Shown: positions 45,959 to 57,042, numbered from the stretch's first letter. The stretch: DNA of 64,000 nt from Pseudomonas violetae (GCF_023072615.1 NZ_JAKNRW010000006.1:1-64000); one strand, 5' to 3'. Program-made: numbers and translations. The notes: generated from the sequence alone by a model not told the origin.

Positions 45959-46449
45959 TGGTCGGTACAACTGCATCCCGAAACGGCTGGATCGTCTGGC
46001 TGACGTTCGCTATCGGCTTGCTGCTCAGCGTTTCACCGCTGCCGCAGTTCATGGAAATCCTGCGCCCGCTGTGGCTGGCCTTGCTGCTGGCCTTCTGGGC
46101 ACTGGCGATGCCGCAGAAAGTCGGCATGGTGACTGCGTGGTGCCTGGGTCTGGCCGAGGACGTGCTCTACGGTACGTTGCTGGGGCAGAACGCCTTGATC
46201 CTGACGCTCATCACCTTTCTGGTGCTGTCGCTACAGCAACGCCTGCGGATGTTCCCGATGTGGCAGCAGAGCCTGGTGATCCTGGTAATCTTCGGTCTCG
46301 CCCAGCTTGTTCAGCTATGGCTTAGCGCCCTCACCGGCAATCGCCAGCCAACGCTGGCGCTGGTGTTGCCGGCGCTGGTCAGTGCACTGCTCTGGCCTTG
46401 GATCAGCTACGGTTTGCGCGGATTGCGTCGACGCTACAAGATCAATTAA
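45958..46449 (+). CDS. mreD: Rod-shape inner-membrane protein MreD
   Basis: A 163-residue membrane protein with five or six helices (for example [32 protein letters not shown] and [18 protein letters not shown]). The motif [20 protein letters not shown] is the MreD signature. It completes the elongasome with MreC, RodA and PBP2. It starts on the last base of the mreC stop, so it is translationally coupled. Confidence 0.95.
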   Translation: MVGTTASRNGWIVWLTFAIGLLLSVSPLPQFMEILRPLWLALLLAFWALAMPQKVGMVTAWCLGLAEDVLYGTLLGQNALILTLITFLVLSLQQRLRMFPMWQQSLVILVIFGLAQLVQLWLSALTGNRQPTLALVLPALVSALLWPWISYGLRGLRRRYKIN

Positions 46450-46499
46450 TTCGGTCAGGCATTTGCCCGCACGGGTGTACTGGACAGGGAGATGTCGTG

Positions 46500-47096
46500 A
46501 TGAAACAGCTATTTCTCGCCTCAGGCTCGCCACGTCGGCGTGAGTTGCTCACGCAGATTGGCGTGCCGTTTTCCGCCATCAGTGCGGACATCGATGAAAC
46601 CCCCTGGAATGACGAATCCCCTTCGGCCTACGTCGAGCGCCTGGCGCGTGGCAAGGTCGAGGCCGGACGTGATGCGGTCGTGTCCACCGCAGGTTATTGC
46701 GTGCTGGGTGCCGACACCGCCGTGGTGCTGGACGGGAAAATTCTCGGCAAACCGTTGGACGAAGCTGACGCATGCGCCATGCTTATGATGTTGTCCGGTC
46801 GCGAGCATGAAGTTCTGACAGGTATCGCCCTGCTGGACGGGGAGCGTTGCGAATCCCGGGTGATCCGCAGCCTGGTGCGTTTTCGCCGGATCCAAGCGCT
46901 GGAAGCAGCTGCCTACTGGGCCAGCGGCGAACCCCGGGACAAGGCCGGCGGTTATGGCATCCAGGGGCTCGGCGCAGTGTTCGTGGCGGGCCTGGATGGC
47001 AGTTACTCGGCAGTGGTTGGCTTGCCACTGTGCGAAACCGCAGAACTGCTGGGCCATTTCGGCATACCCTGTTGGCAAACCCTTAACGCGCTCTGA
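46500..47096 (+). CDS. maf: Maf-family nucleotide pyrophosphatase
   Basis: A 198-residue enzyme that hydrolyses dTTP/UTP and modified nucleotides (YhdE type). The start [17 protein letters not shown] at 46500 follows GGAG. The Maf signature [10 protein letters not shown], the catalytic [15 protein letters not shown] and GGYGIQGLG are present. Some Maf proteins also act in cell division. It lies 50 bases after mreD and before rng in the same direction, an order kept widely in gamma-proteobacteria. Confidence 0.95.
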   Translation: MKQLFLASGSPRRRELLTQIGVPFSAISADIDETPWNDESPSAYVERLARGKVEAGRDAVVSTAGYCVLGADTAVVLDGKILGKPLDEADACAMLMMLSGREHEVLTGIALLDGERCESRVIRSLVRFRRIQALEAAAYWASGEPRDKAGGYGIQGLGAVFVAGLDGSYSAVVGLPLCETAELLGHFGIPCWQTLNAL

Positions 47097-47153
47097 GCGT
47101 CGTACTGACAAGATGCGGCCATTATCGTGAAAATGCCTGAACGAGACCCTGCC

Positions 47154-48611
47154 ATGAGTGAAGAGATCCTGATCAACATCACGCCGATGGAATCGCGCGT
47201 GGCGGTGGTTGAAAACGGTGTTTTGCAAGAGGTCCATGTCGAGCGCACGCAAAAGCGCGGGATCGTCGGCAACATCTACAAGGGCAAGGTCGTGCGGGTA
47301 TTGCCGGGGATGCAGGCGGCCTTTGTCGATATCGGTCTTGATCGCGCCGCGTTCATTCATGCCTCGGAGATTTCCCTGCGCGAAGGTCCTGCAGTCGAGA
47401 GCATCAGCGCGCTGGTTCACGAAGGACAGAGCCTGGTGGTGCAGGTCACCAAGGACCCGATCGGTTCCAAAGGCGCACGCCTGACTACCCAGCTGTCGAT
47501 TCCATCCCGATACCTGGTTTACATGCCGCGTACCGCGCATGTCGGCATCTCCCTGAAAATCGAAGATGAAGGAGAGCGCGAACGGCTCAAGCAGGTGGTT
47601 ACCGACTGCGTGGCCAAGGAAGGGATCAAGGAAGCGGGAGGGTTCATCCTGCGTACGGCTGCGGAAGGCGCCGGTGCCGACGAAATCCTCATGGATATCC
47701 GTTATCTGCGCAGGCTCTGGGATCAGATCAACGAGCAGATAAAGACCATTGGCGCACCCAGCGTGATTTACGAAGACCTCGGCCTGGCGCTGCGCACCTT
47801 GCGCGATCTGGTCAGCCCGAAGATCGAGAAGATCCGCATCGACTCCCGGGAAACTTTCCAGAAAACCACGCAATTCGTCGCTGAATTGATGCCGGAAATC
47901 GCTGATCGCCTGGAGCACTACCCTGGCGAGCGGCCGATTTTCGACCTGTACGGTGTCGAAGACGAAATCCAGAAGGCCCTCGAACGCAAAGTCCCGCTCA
48001 AGTCCGGTGGTTACCTGGTAGTCGATCCGGCGGAAGCCATGAGCACCATCGACGTCAACACCGGAGCCTTTGTCGGGCATCGCAACCTCGAAGAAACCAT
48101 CTTCAAGACCAACCTCGAAGCCGCTACCGCTATCGCTCGCCAGCTGCGCCTGCGCAACCTGGGCGGGATAATCATCATTGACTTCATCGACATGGAAGAT
48201 GAAGAACACCAGCGACAGGTCCTGCGCACACTCGAAAAACAGCTGGAGCGAGATCACGCCAAGACCAACATCATCGGCATCACCGAGCTGGGCCTGGTGC
48301 AGATGACCCGCAAGCGTACCCGAGAAAGCCTTGAACAGGTGCTTTGCGAGCCCTGCAGCAGTTGTCAGGGCCGGGGCAAGCTGAAGACTCCGGAAACCGT
48401 CTGTTATGAAATTTTCCGGGAAATTCTTCGGGAGGCTCGCGCCTATCAGGCGGAAGGCTATCGTGTATTGGCGAACCAGAAAGTTGTCGATCGTCTGCTT
48501 GATGAGGAGTCGGGCAATGTCGCCGAACTCGAAGGATTTATCGGTCGCACTATCCGGTTCCAGGTGGAAACCATGTATTCCCAGGAACAATACGACGTGG
48601 TGCTGCTCTGA
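47154..48611 (+). CDS. rng: Ribonuclease G
   Basis: A 485-residue endonuclease that matures the 5' end of 16S rRNA and decays some mRNAs. I chose the start MSEEILINITPMESRVA at 47154. The S1 RNA-binding domain (about 35–125) contains RGIVGNIYKGKVVRVLPGMQAAFVD. The catalytic metal site is in STIDVNTGAFVG and IIDFIDMED, and the zinc-link cysteines are in CEPCSSCQGRG. It lacks the long C-terminal scaffold of RNase E, as RNase G should. Confidence 0.96.
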   Translation: MSEEILINITPMESRVAVVENGVLQEVHVERTQKRGIVGNIYKGKVVRVLPGMQAAFVDIGLDRAAFIHASEISLREGPAVESISALVHEGQSLVVQVTKDPIGSKGARLTTQLSIPSRYLVYMPRTAHVGISLKIEDEGERERLKQVVTDCVAKEGIKEAGGFILRTAAEGAGADEILMDIRYLRRLWDQINEQIKTIGAPSVIYEDLGLALRTLRDLVSPKIEKIRIDSRETFQKTTQFVAELMPEIADRLEHYPGERPIFDLYGVEDEIQKALERKVPLKSGGYLVVDPAEAMSTIDVNTGAFVGHRNLEETIFKTNLEAATAIARQLRLRNLGGIIIIDFIDMEDEEHQRQVLRTLEKQLERDHAKTNIIGITELGLVQMTRKRTRESLEQVLCEPCSSCQGRGKLKTPETVCYEIFREILREARAYQAEGYRVLANQKVVDRLLDEESGNVAELEGFIGRTIRFQVETMYSQEQYDVVLL

Positions 48612-48686
48612 ACCCTTACGTTGTAAATCGCCTGGAACAGCTGGCCTCAGCTTTCTGCAGTTTTAACGCCATGGGAGCCAACTGAC

Positions 48687-51600
48687 ATGGACCGTCTGAC
48701 ACGCATTTTGGCCGCACTGACCCGCTGGGGTCTGGGCCTATGCGCGTTGGTTTTGGTACTGATGGCGCTCTACGTCAGCCTGGGGCGGCAACTCACGCCG
48801 CTGGTGGCCGAATATCGGGCTGAGGTCGAGGCCAAGGCCAGCTCCGCGTTGGGTATGCCGCTGCATATCGGCGAACTGGAAGGCAATTGGCGAGGCTTTG
48901 CGCCGATCCTGCTGGCGCATGACGTGATGCTCGGAGAAGGTGCGAATGCCCTGCGTCTGGATCAGGTGCGCGCCGTGCCAGATGTCTGGGCCAGCCTGCT
49001 GGCGCGCGAAGTACGCCTGGCCCATCTCGAACTCAGCGGTTTGAAGATCAACCTCAAGGAGGGCGAGGATGGCCATTGGGCGCTGGAGGGGTTGCCGGTC
49101 CAGGAGGATCAACCGCTGGACCCTGAACAACTACTCAGCCGAATGCAGATGGTCCAGCAGCTTTCGGTCCTTGATAGCCAGGTGACCTTGCAGCCACTGG
49201 ATCATGCGCCGCTCACCCTCACTTATGTCGGCATGAACCTCAGGACCGGAAGCTCCCGCCAGCGACTCGACGCCCGGCTGACATTGCCGGACGGCCAGCC
49301 ATTGGCATTGAGCCTGCGGACACGCCTGCCTGCCAGCGACTGGAAAAAAGGTGAGGCGGATGCTTATCTCAGCCTGCCGCAAAGTGACTGGTCGAAATGG
49401 CTGCCTGAGCGCCTGACCCGGCAGTGGAATTTCACCGAGATCAAGGCCGGCGGCGAACTCTGGGTGAACTGGAGCAAGGGCGCGCTGCAGAGCGGGGCCG
49501 TGCGCCTGAATGCGCTACAACTGAAGGGGGCATACGCTGAGCGCAAGCCGATCCAGATCAACAACCTGGCGCTCAACGGCTATTTCCAGCGTGACGCAGC
49601 AGGCGTCCTGGTAACGCTGGACTCCCTGGCCATGAACCTTGGTGAAACCCGCTGGGAATCGCGCCTGCAACTCAAGCAGAGCGCGGCCACCGACAGCAAC
49701 CAGGAACTGTGGCACCTGCAGGCTGACCGCCTCGATCTAACACCGCTCACACCGCTGTTGAATGCACTGGGGCCTTTGCCTGAGGGCGTGGCCACGGCGG
49801 TCGAGCGTCTCAAGGTGACCGGTGGCCTGCGTAATGTACTGGTCGACTTCCGACCAAACGCTACGGACAACAGCAAATTCAGCTTCGCCGCCAACCTCGA
49901 CCGGGTGGGTTTTAATGCCTATCACGGTGCTCCGGCGGTACGAAATGTCAGCGGCAGCATCAGTGGCGACCTGGGGCAGGGCGAGTTGCGCATGGACAGC
50001 AAGGATTTTTCCCTGCACCTGGACCCTATCTTCGCCAATCCATGGCAGTACCTCCAGGCCAACGCCAAGCTGACCTGGACGCTTGATAAAGAAGCCTTCA
50101 CCCTGATCGCGCCCTACCTGAAGGTGTTGGGCGAGGAGGGTAAGATTGCCGGCGACTTCCTGATCCGCCTCCATTTCGATCATTCCCAGGAAGACTACAT
50201 GGACCTGCGGGTCGGCCTGGTGGACGGTGATGGCAAATACACTGCCAAGTACCTGCCTACCGTATTAAGCCCGGCGCTGGACGAATGGCTGCGCACGGCG
50301 ATTCTCAAGGGCGCGGTTGATGAAGGTTTCTTCCAGTACCAGGGCTCGTTGGCCCATGGCGCGGCAGATGCCGATCGCAGCATCAGCCTGTTTTTCAAGG
50401 TTCACGACGCCGAACTGGCCTTTCAGCCAGGGTGGCCACACGTCAGCAAGGTCAGCGGCGATGTATTCATAGAAGACAGCGGGGTGCGGATTCTCGCCAG
50501 CAAGGGGCAGTTGCTCGACACCCAGGTTCGCGACATCTACGTCGACATTCCCCATGTGCCTGCCGGCAAGAGCAGCCACCTGTTGCTCGATGGCGCTTTC
50601 GCCGGTGGCCTGGGCGATGGCCTGACAATTCTCCAGACCGCGCCTATCGGTACCGCCGAAACCTTTGCTGGCTGGGAAGGCGAGGGCGACCTGCAAGGCA
50701 AGTTGAAGCTGGATATACCTCTGGCCAAGGGCGAGCTGCCGAAAATCCTGGTCGACTTCAAGACCGCCAAGGCGCGCCTGAAATTGAGCGAGCCTGCGCT
50801 GGAATTGACCCAGCTCAAGGGTGACTTCCGTTTTGACAGCACCAAGGGACTCAGCGGTCAGAACATCACGGCGCGAGCCTTTGACAAACCGGTCTCGGCG
50901 CAGATTTTTGCCGATGGCAGCGCCGGCAATCTCAAGACCCGGGTGACTGCGTCGGGCCAGGTCGAGGTGAAAAAACTCGCCGACTGGTTGAGCGTTTCCC
51001 AGCCCCTGCCGGTAACCGGCGTAATCCCCTATCGACTGCAACTCAACCTTGGTGGCGCCGACAGTCAGTTACTGGTCAGTTCGAACCTCAAGGGCGTTGC
51101 TGTTGATCTGCCAGCGCCGTTTGGCATGGCGTCCGATGTTGGTCGCGATACCACGTTCCGCATGACCCTGCAGGGTGAGGATCGGCGTTACTGGGTCAAT
51201 TACGGTGAGCTGGCGAACTTCACCTATGAAGCGCCCGCCAGCAATTTTGCCGAAGGTCGTGGTGAGCTGCTGCTGGGCGGCGGTCAGGCCGTCGTGCCCG
51301 GCGCCAAGGGCCTGCGCGTGCGAGGCTCGCTGCCGGAGCTGGACGTGGGGCCCTGGAAAGCCCTGGCGGACAAGTATGCCGGCCAGGATCCTGGCGGCAG
51401 TGCCAAGCAGTTGCTCAGCAGCGTTGACCTGAAGGTCGGCAAGCTCATTGCCATGGGCACGACCCTTGATCAGGCGTCGGTGCAGTTGAACCGCAGACCA
51501 TCCACGTGGGCCCTGCAACTCGACAGTCAACAGGTCAAGGGTGCGGTGGCGATCCCTGATGCCAAAGCCGCGCCGATAGCCATCAAGCTGCAGTTCGTGA

Positions 51601-52490
51601 AGTTACCGGCGCCCGATCCGACGGTGCTCGCCGATGAAAACTCGCCAGATCCGCTAGCCACGGTGGACCCGACGAAGATTCCGGCGCTGGATATCACGAT
51701 TAACCAGCTGTTCCAGGGCAAGGACCTGGTTGGCGCCTGGTCGCTGAAAGTCCGGCCGACGGCCAAAGGCATTGCCCTCAATGCCCTGGACCTTGGGCTC
51801 AAGGGCATTCTGCTGCAGGGCAGTGGTGGCTGGGAAGGTACACCTGGCGCATCAAATAGCTGGTACAAGGGCCGGATCAGCGGCAAGAACCTCGCCGACG
51901 TGTTGAAGGGTTGGGGGTTCGCGCCCAGTGTTACCAGTGAAAACTTCCATATGGATATCGACGGTGGCTGGCCCGGTTCTCCGGCCTGGCTGGCCACCAA
52001 GCGCTTCTCCGGGACCCTCGATGCATCGCTGAACAAAGGCCAGTTCGTCGAAGTTGAAGGTGGCGCCCAGGCGTTGCGGGTATTCGGCCTTCTCAACTTC
52101 AATTCCATCGGCCGGCGCTTGCGCCTGGACTTTTCCGACCTGTTTGGCAAAGGCTTGAGCTACGATCGGGTCAAGGGACTGCTGGTCGCCAGCAACGGGG
52201 TGTACGTCACCCGCGAGCCGATCCTGATGACCGGGCCGTCGAGTAACATCGAGCTCAATGGCACGCTGGACCTGGTGGGCGACAAGGTCGATGCCAAGTT
52301 GCTGGTGACCTTGCCGGTGACCAACAACCTGCCGATTGCCGCGCTGATCGTCGGCGCACCAGCGATCGGCGGTGCGCTGTTCCTGATCGACAAATTGATC
52401 GGCGACCGCGTGGCGCGTTTCGCCAGCGTCAAGTACACCGTCAAGGGGCCATGGAAAGAACCGAAAATCACCTTCGACAAGCCTTTTTGA
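48687..52490 (+). CDS. yhdP: YhdP-family AsmA-like phospholipid-transport protein
   Basis: A 1267-residue protein, normal for the family, starting at 48687 behind GGGAG. One membrane helix (about 13–32, ALTRWGLGLCALVLVLMALYV) anchors a very long periplasmic beta-rich groove, the AsmA/DUF3971 fold. A C-terminal AsmA-like region (residues about 1100–1260) contains GTLDASLNKGQFVEVEGG and GTLDLVGDKVDAKLLVTLPV. In E. coli YhdP, TamB and YdbH bridge the envelope and carry phospholipids to the outer membrane. It lies within the rng–tldD gene string. Confidence 0.93.
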   Translation: MDRLTRILAALTRWGLGLCALVLVLMALYVSLGRQLTPLVAEYRAEVEAKASSALGMPLHIGELEGNWRGFAPILLAHDVMLGEGANALRLDQVRAVPDVWASLLAREVRLAHLELSGLKINLKEGEDGHWALEGLPVQEDQPLDPEQLLSRMQMVQQLSVLDSQVTLQPLDHAPLTLTYVGMNLRTGSSRQRLDARLTLPDGQPLALSLRTRLPASDWKKGEADAYLSLPQSDWSKWLPERLTRQWNFTEIKAGGELWVNWSKGALQSGAVRLNALQLKGAYAERKPIQINNLALNGYFQRDAAGVLVTLDSLAMNLGETRWESRLQLKQSAATDSNQELWHLQADRLDLTPLTPLLNALGPLPEGVATAVERLKVTGGLRNVLVDFRPNATDNSKFSFAANLDRVGFNAYHGAPAVRNVSGSISGDLGQGELRMDSKDFSLHLDPIFANPWQYLQANAKLTWTLDKEAFTLIAPYLKVLGEEGKIAGDFLIRLHFDHSQEDYMDLRVGLVDGDGKYTAKYLPTVLSPALDEWLRTAILKGAVDEGFFQYQGSLAHGAADADRSISLFFKVHDAELAFQPGWPHVSKVSGDVFIEDSGVRILASKGQLLDTQVRDIYVDIPHVPAGKSSHLLLDGAFAGGLGDGLTILQTAPIGTAETFAGWEGEGDLQGKLKLDIPLAKGELPKILVDFKTAKARLKLSEPALELTQLKGDFRFDSTKGLSGQNITARAFDKPVSAQIFADGSAGNLKTRVTASGQVEVKKLADWLSVSQPLPVTGVIPYRLQLNLGGADSQLLVSSNLKGVAVDLPAPFGMASDVGRDTTFRMTLQGEDRRYWVNYGELANFTYEAPASNFAEGRGELLLGGGQAVVPGAKGLRVRGSLPELDVGPWKALADKYAGQDPGGSAKQLLSSVDLKVGKLIAMGTTLDQASVQLNRRPSTWALQLDSQQVKGAVAIPDAKAAPIAIKLQFVKLPAPDPTVLADENSPDPLATVDPTKIPALDITINQLFQGKDLVGAWSLKVRPTAKGIALNALDLGLKGILLQGSGGWEGTPGASNSWYKGRISGKNLADVLKGWGFAPSVTSENFHMDIDGGWPGSPAWLATKRFSGTLDASLNKGQFVEVEGGAQALRVFGLLNFNSIGRRLRLDFSDLFGKGLSYDRVKGLLVASNGVYVTREPILMTGPSSNIELNGTLDLVGDKVDAKLLVTLPVTNNLPIAALIVGAPAIGGALFLIDKLIGDRVARFASVKYTVKGPWKEPKITFDKPF

Positions 52491-52551
52491 CCTGCTCTGA
52501 TGGAGTAGCATGGCAGCTCCTACATGAGTTGATTCCACATAAGGAAAAACC

Positions 52552-53397
52552 ATGTCTGTTGCTGTGATTCAAATGGTCAGCCAAAGCGACGTGCTGGCCA
52601 ATCTGGCCCAGGCGCGTCGCTTGCTCGAAGAGGCCGCCGCAGCTGGCGCGCAACTCGCCGTACTGCCGGAAAACTTCGCCGCCATGGGGCGCCGTGACAT
52701 CGCTGACATCGGGCGCGCCGAGGCTTTGGGCGAAGGTCCGATCCTGCCATGGTTGAAACAGACCGCCCTCGACCTCAAGTTATGGATAGTGGCCGGCACG
52801 TTGCCGCTGCCGCCAGTGGATCAGCCGACGGCCAAAGTGCATGCCTGCTCATTGCTGGTGAATGATCAGGGCGAGACGGTGGCGCGCTACGACAAGCTGC
52901 ACCTGTTCGATGTGGATGTGGCAGACAATCGCGGGCGTTATCGCGAATCCGATGACTATGCTTATGGCAGTGGCGTCGTGGTGGCAGATACGCCAGTCGG
53001 CCGGGTCGGCCTGACGGTGTGTTATGACCTGCGTTTTCCGGAGTTGTACAGCGAATTGCGGGCCGCTGGCGCAGAGTTGATTACCGCACCGTCAGCCTTC
53101 ACTGCGGTGACTGGCGCTGCGCATTGGGATGTGCTGATTCGCGCGCGAGCCATCGAGACTCAATGTTATGTACTCGCGGCAGCCCAGGGTGGAACTCATC
53201 CGGGGCCGCGGGAAACCTGGGGGCACGCCGCCATCATTGACCCTTGGGGGCGCGTGGTGGCCCAGCAGGACAAAGGCGAGGCCGTGCTGCTGGCCGAACG
53301 CGATAGCAGCGAACAGTCGTCCATCAGGGCGAGGATGCCGGTGTCCAGTCACCGGCGCTTTTTCTCGCAGGGCGCGCAGCGGCCTGCCTCGGAATGA
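52552..53397 (+). CDS. Nitrilase-superfamily amidohydrolase (deaminated-glutathione amidase type)
   Basis: A 281-residue carbon–nitrogen hydrolase. It starts at ATG 52552 behind AAGGA. The Glu–Lys–Cys triad appears as E in AVLPENFAAMG, K in ARYDKLHLFDVD and C in GLTVCYDLRFPELY. The close match to mammalian Nit1 and E. coli YbeM motifs (HLFDVDVADNRGRYRESD) suggests the repair of deaminated glutathione. The neighbours, yhdP and tldD, do not refine this. It is part of the rng–tldD string. Confidence 0.9.
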   Translation: MSVAVIQMVSQSDVLANLAQARRLLEEAAAAGAQLAVLPENFAAMGRRDIADIGRAEALGEGPILPWLKQTALDLKLWIVAGTLPLPPVDQPTAKVHACSLLVNDQGETVARYDKLHLFDVDVADNRGRYRESDDYAYGSGVVVADTPVGRVGLTVCYDLRFPELYSELRAAGAELITAPSAFTAVTGAAHWDVLIRARAIETQCYVLAAAQGGTHPGPRETWGHAAIIDPWGRVVAQQDKGEAVLLAERDSSEQSSIRARMPVSSHRRFFSQGAQRPASE

Positions 53398-53419
53398 ACG
53401 AATTTAAGGCGTAAAGCAT

Positions 53420-54862
53420 ATGAGCGAGTTGTTGTCCTCAGTCAGTGAACACCTCCTGGCACCCGGCGGCGTAACCATCGAAAGCCTGCAAGGGGTGCTC
53501 GGCGATCTCGCCGGCCCAGGCATCGATGCCGCCGACCTGTATTTTCAGGGACAGATCTCCGAGTCCTGGGCGCTGGAAGACGGCATCGTCAAGGAAGGCA
53601 GCTTCAACCTCGACCAGGGCGTCGGCGTACGCGCGCAGTCTGGCGAAAAAACCGGTTTTGCCTACAGCAACGCCATCACCCTGGAAGCCCTGGGCGCAGC
53701 GGCCCGTGCCGCACGTTCTATTTCCCGTGCCGGCCAAAATGGCAGCGTGCAAGCTTTTACCACCCAGGACGTCGCCCAGTTGTATGGGCCCGATAACCCG
53801 CTGGAAGTGATGAGTCGTGCCGAGAAAGTCGAGTTACTCAAGCGCATCGACGTCGCCACCCGTGCCCTCGATTCGCGCATCCAGCAAGTCACCGTGAGCA
53901 TGGCCGGTGTCTGGGAGCGCATTCTGGTAGCTTCCACCGACGGCAGCCTGGCGGCGGATGTTCGTCCATTGGTGCGCTTCAACGTTAGCGTGATCGTCGA
54001 GCAAAACGGTCGCCGCGAGCGCGGCGGTCACGGCGGCGGCGGTCGTACCGACTATCGTTATTTCCTCAGCGAAGACCGTGCTATGGGCTACGCCCGTGAA
54101 GCACTGCGCCAGGCGCTGGTGAATCTTGAAGCTATTCCGGCGCCGGCCGGTACATTGCCGGTGGTTTTGGGCTCGGGCTGGTCTGGCGTTTTGCTGCATG
54201 AGGCGGTCGGGCATGGTCTGGAAGGTGACTTCAATCGCAAGGGCAGCTCCGCCTACAGCGGGCGCATGGGCGAAATGGTTGCCTCCAAGCTGTGCACCAT
54301 CGTTGATGACGGCACACTGGCCGGTCGCCGCGGCTCACTGAGCGTGGATGATGAAGGCACGCCTACCGAGTGCACCACGCTGATCGAAAACGGCGTGCTC
54401 AAAGGCTACATGCAGGACAAGCTCAACGCCCGCCTGATGGGCGTGGCCCGCACCGGCAACGGTCGACGCGAATCCTACGCGCACTTGCCGATGCCGCGCA
54501 TGACCAATACCTACATGCTGGCAGGCGAGAGTGATCCGCAGGAGATCATTGCGTCGGTGAAGCGCGGCATCTACTGCGCGAACCTCGGCGGTGGCCAGGT
54601 CGATATCACCAGTGGCAAGTTTGTGTTCTCCACCAGCGAGGCGTACCTGATCGAGGATGGCAAGATTACTGCGCCGGTCAAAGGTGCAACCCTGATCGGC
54701 AACGGGCCGGAGGCCATGAGCAAGGTGTCGATGGTCGGCAACGACTTGTCGCTGGATAGCGGGGTCGGAACCTGTGGCAAGGATGGGCAGTCGGTGCCGG
54801 TGGGTGTCGGACAGCCAACGCTGAAGATTGATGCGATCACTGTGGGTGGCACAGGATCGTAG
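53420..54862 (+). CDS. tldD: Metalloprotease TldD
   Basis: A 480-residue subunit of the TldD/TldE protease, which cleaves unfolded peptides (in E. coli microcin B17 precursor and CcdA). The zinc motif HEAVGH (in [14 protein letters not shown], about residue 260) is intact, and the downstream cysteine is in [14 protein letters not shown]. The start is ATG 53420, 22 bases after the amidohydrolase. Its partner pmbA (TldE) lies 700 bases on, separated by yjgA on the other strand. Confidence 0.96.
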   Translation: MSELLSSVSEHLLAPGGVTIESLQGVLGDLAGPGIDAADLYFQGQISESWALEDGIVKEGSFNLDQGVGVRAQSGEKTGFAYSNAITLEALGAAARAARSISRAGQNGSVQAFTTQDVAQLYGPDNPLEVMSRAEKVELLKRIDVATRALDSRIQQVTVSMAGVWERILVASTDGSLAADVRPLVRFNVSVIVEQNGRRERGGHGGGGRTDYRYFLSEDRAMGYAREALRQALVNLEAIPAPAGTLPVVLGSGWSGVLLHEAVGHGLEGDFNRKGSSAYSGRMGEMVASKLCTIVDDGTLAGRRGSLSVDDEGTPTECTTLIENGVLKGYMQDKLNARLMGVARTGNGRRESYAHLPMPRMTNTYMLAGESDPQEIIASVKRGIYCANLGGGQVDITSGKFVFSTSEAYLIEDGKITAPVKGATLIGNGPEAMSKVSMVGNDLSLDSGVGTCGKDGQSVPVGVGQPTLKIDAITVGGTGS

Positions 54863-54878
54863 GAAACACGTGTTCCCC

Positions 54879-54904
54879 TGTAGGAGCCTTCGGCAGCTCC
54901 TACA
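54879..54904. terminator. REP-like hairpin between the convergent tldD and yjgA
   Basis: CTGTAGGAGC and GCTCCTACAG pair over an 8-base loop containing TTCG, and TTTT follows a few bases later on the plus strand. It looks like a single REP core that serves as a terminator for tldD. Confidence 0.6.
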
Positions 54905-54921
54905 GGAGTTTTGGACGCTAC

Positions 54922-55446
54922 TTAACGCAAACCGCGTTGAGTCTCGTCCAGCTCACGGATGTACTTGAAGATTTTACGGCTCGATGCCGGCGGCTTGTTG
55001 GTCGCCAATTCGTGCTGGGCCTGACGGATCAGGGAGCGCAATTGCTGGCGATCAGCTTCCGGGTAGTCGAGCACGAACTTCTCCAGGACTGCATCGTCGC
55101 CCGCGATCAAGCGATCGCGCCAGCGTTCCAGGCCATGGAAACGTTCGTTGTACTGCCGCGTGGAGGCATCGAGTTGATCGAGCAAAACGAGAATGGCGTC
55201 AGTGTCCTGGTCGCGCATCAGTTTGCCGATGAACATCAGGTGCCGTTTACGCGCGATATTCGCGGTGTGCTTGGGCGCATCGGCCAGTGCCCGGCGCATG
55301 GCGTCGGTCAACGGCAGTTTTGCCAGCAAGTCAGGCTTGAGTGTTGTAAGGCGCTCGCCAAGGTCAACCAGAGCGTGCAGCTCGCGTTTGACCTGGGATT
55401 TGCTTTTTTCTCCCGTATCGAGGGAGTCGTCGTAAGAATCAACCAT
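54922..55446 (-). CDS. darP: Ribosome-associated protein YjgA/DarP
   Basis: A 174-residue highly charged protein. The start [10 protein letters not shown] at 55446 gives the family length; a longer frame extends 136 residues back through the pmbA start and is not credible. Motifs are [67 protein letters not shown] and [13 protein letters not shown]. DarP binds late 50S precursors and aids 23S rRNA maturation. It is the only minus-strand gene between tldD and pmbA and overlaps neither. Confidence 0.93.
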   Translation of the reverse strand: MVDSYDDSLDTGEKSKSQVKRELHALVDLGERLTTLKPDLLAKLPLTDAMRRALADAPKHTANIARKRHLMFIGKLMRDQDTDAILVLLDQLDASTRQYNERFHGLERWRDRLIAGDDAVLEKFVLDYPEADRQQLRSLIRQAQHELATNKPPASSRKIFKYIRELDETQRGLR

Positions 55447-55554
55447 GGTGGCCGTCCGCAAAGAAACGCCGCCATGATAACCAGTCGGGGGCCGCTTGTC
55501 CGGCCCGGTCGCTCGATGACCCTCGCCGAAAGCAGAATTTGAGTGGAGAACAGC

Positions 55555-56901
55555 ATGAGTGCAGTTGAAAGCGTCGGCCCGCAAGCGTTGCCGGCACTGC
55601 AGGAACAAGTCGAGCAGATCATTGCTGAAGCCAAGCGCCAGGGCGCCAGTGCCTGTGAAGTGGCTGTGTCCCTGGAGCAGGGCCTGTCGACCTCGGTGCG
55701 TCAGCGTGAGGTCGAGACCGTCGAATTCAACCGCGACCAGGGCTTTGGTATCACCTTGTACGTCGGTCAGCGCAAAGGCTCTGCCAGTACTTCGGCCAGT
55801 GGGCCCGAGGCAATTCGTGAAACCGTGGCTGCCGCACTGGCCATTGCCAAGCACACTTCCGAAGATGAAGCCTCGGGTCTGGCAGATGCCGCGCTGATGG
55901 CCAAGGATTTAAAGGATTTCGATCTGTTCCACCAGTGGGACATTACCCCGGAGCAGGCCATCGAAATGGCCCTGAACTGTGAAGCGGCAGCGTTTGCTGC
56001 CGACAGCCGCATCAAGAATGCCGACGGCACCACCCTCAGTACGCATCAGGGCTGCCGCGTCTATGGCAACAGCCATGGGTTCATCGGCGGTTATGCGTCG
56101 ACCCGGCACAGCCTGAGCTGCGTGATGATCGCTGAGGCCGATGGTCAGATGCAGCGCGATTATTGGTACGACGTTAACCGCCAAGGCAGTCTGCTGGCCG
56201 ATCCGGTGAGCATCGGCCAACGTGCCGCGCAGCGGGCTGCCAGCCGACTGGGTGCGCGTCCGGTGCCGACCTGTGACGTGCCGGTACTGTTCTCCGCCGA
56301 GCTCGCCGGTGGCTTGTTCGGCAGTTTCCTTTCGGCGATTTCCGGTGGCAGCCTGTATCGTAAATCTTCATTTCTTGAAGGCACCTTGGGGCAGCAGCTG
56401 TTTCCAGAGTGGCTGACCATCGACGAGCGTCCACACCTGATGCGCGCCATGGGCAGTTCGGCGTTCGACGGCGATGGCCTTGCGACCTATGCCAAGCCGT
56501 TCGTCGAGAAGGGTGAGCTGGTGTCCTACATCCTTGGCACCTACTCCGGTCGCAAGCTCGGGATGCCGAGCACCGCCAACTCCGGCGGCGTGCACAACCT
56601 GTTCGTCACCCATGGCGACGAAGACCAGGCGGCCTTGTTACGCCGCATGGGCCGTGGCCTGCTTGTTACCGAGTTGATGGGGCAGGGCCTGAACATGGTC
56701 ACTGGCGACTACTCCCGTGGTGCCGCGGGCTACTGGGTCGAGAACGGCGAAATCCAGTTTGCGGTCCAGGAAGTGACCATCGCCGGTAACATGCGCGACA
56801 TGTTCAAGCAGATCGTAGCGGTGGGTAATGACCTGGAGCTGCGCAGTAATATTCGCACGGGTTCGGTGTTGATCGAGCGGATGACCGTAGCAGGCAGCTA
56901 A
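55555..56901 (+). CDS. pmbA: Metalloprotease PmbA (TldE)
   Basis: A 448-residue partner of TldD. The start [10 protein letters not shown] at 55555 follows TGGAGA. Domain A has [25 protein letters not shown], and the C-terminal domain has [14 protein letters not shown] and [14 protein letters not shown]. TldE lacks the HExxxH zinc site and supplies the substrate channel. A clear terminator follows. Confidence 0.95.
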   Translation: MSAVESVGPQALPALQEQVEQIIAEAKRQGASACEVAVSLEQGLSTSVRQREVETVEFNRDQGFGITLYVGQRKGSASTSASGPEAIRETVAAALAIAKHTSEDEASGLADAALMAKDLKDFDLFHQWDITPEQAIEMALNCEAAAFAADSRIKNADGTTLSTHQGCRVYGNSHGFIGGYASTRHSLSCVMIAEADGQMQRDYWYDVNRQGSLLADPVSIGQRAAQRAASRLGARPVPTCDVPVLFSAELAGGLFGSFLSAISGGSLYRKSSFLEGTLGQQLFPEWLTIDERPHLMRAMGSSAFDGDGLATYAKPFVEKGELVSYILGTYSGRKLGMPSTANSGGVHNLFVTHGDEDQAALLRRMGRGLLVTELMGQGLNMVTGDYSRGAAGYWVENGEIQFAVQEVTIAGNMRDMFKQIVAVGNDLELRSNIRTGSVLIERMTVAGS

Positions 56902-56915
56902 TACTTGCTGCAACA

Positions 56916-56954
56916 CAAAAGGCGCGCCACCCAATCGGATGGCGTGCCTTTTTT
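56916..56954 (+). terminator. Rho-independent terminator of pmbA
   Basis: AAGGCGCGCCA pairs with TGGCGTGCCTT (one mismatch) across 9–10 bases, and TTTTTT follows. Confidence 0.85.
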
Positions 56955-57010
56955 CTGGGCCATACAAAAGCCTTCTGTGTGTGGGTTTGTGTCTATATTC
57001 GGGGTTGTTT

Positions 57011-57025
57011 TGGTTCTCATTATCA
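57011..57025. promoter_or_regulatory. Fur box 1 upstream of fagA–fumC–sodA
   Basis: Minus-strand TGATAATGAGAACCA matches the left Fur half-site perfectly (7 of 7) and the right half at 4 of 7. It lies 38–52 bases before fagA. Confidence 0.6.
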
Positions 57026-57027
57026 TA

Positions 57028-57042
57028 TAATAATAAATCTCA
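57028..57042. promoter_or_regulatory. Fur box 2 upstream of fagA–fumC–sodA
   Basis: Minus-strand TGAGATTTATTATTA matches the 7-1-7 Fur consensus at 11 of 14 positions. It lies directly beside box 1, so two Fur dimers could bind side by side just upstream of fagA. Confidence 0.6.

Noticed and set aside
46521..48590. Minus-strand frame of 689 codons opposite maf and rng
   Set aside because: It crosses two well-supported genes on the other strand and shows no family motif.
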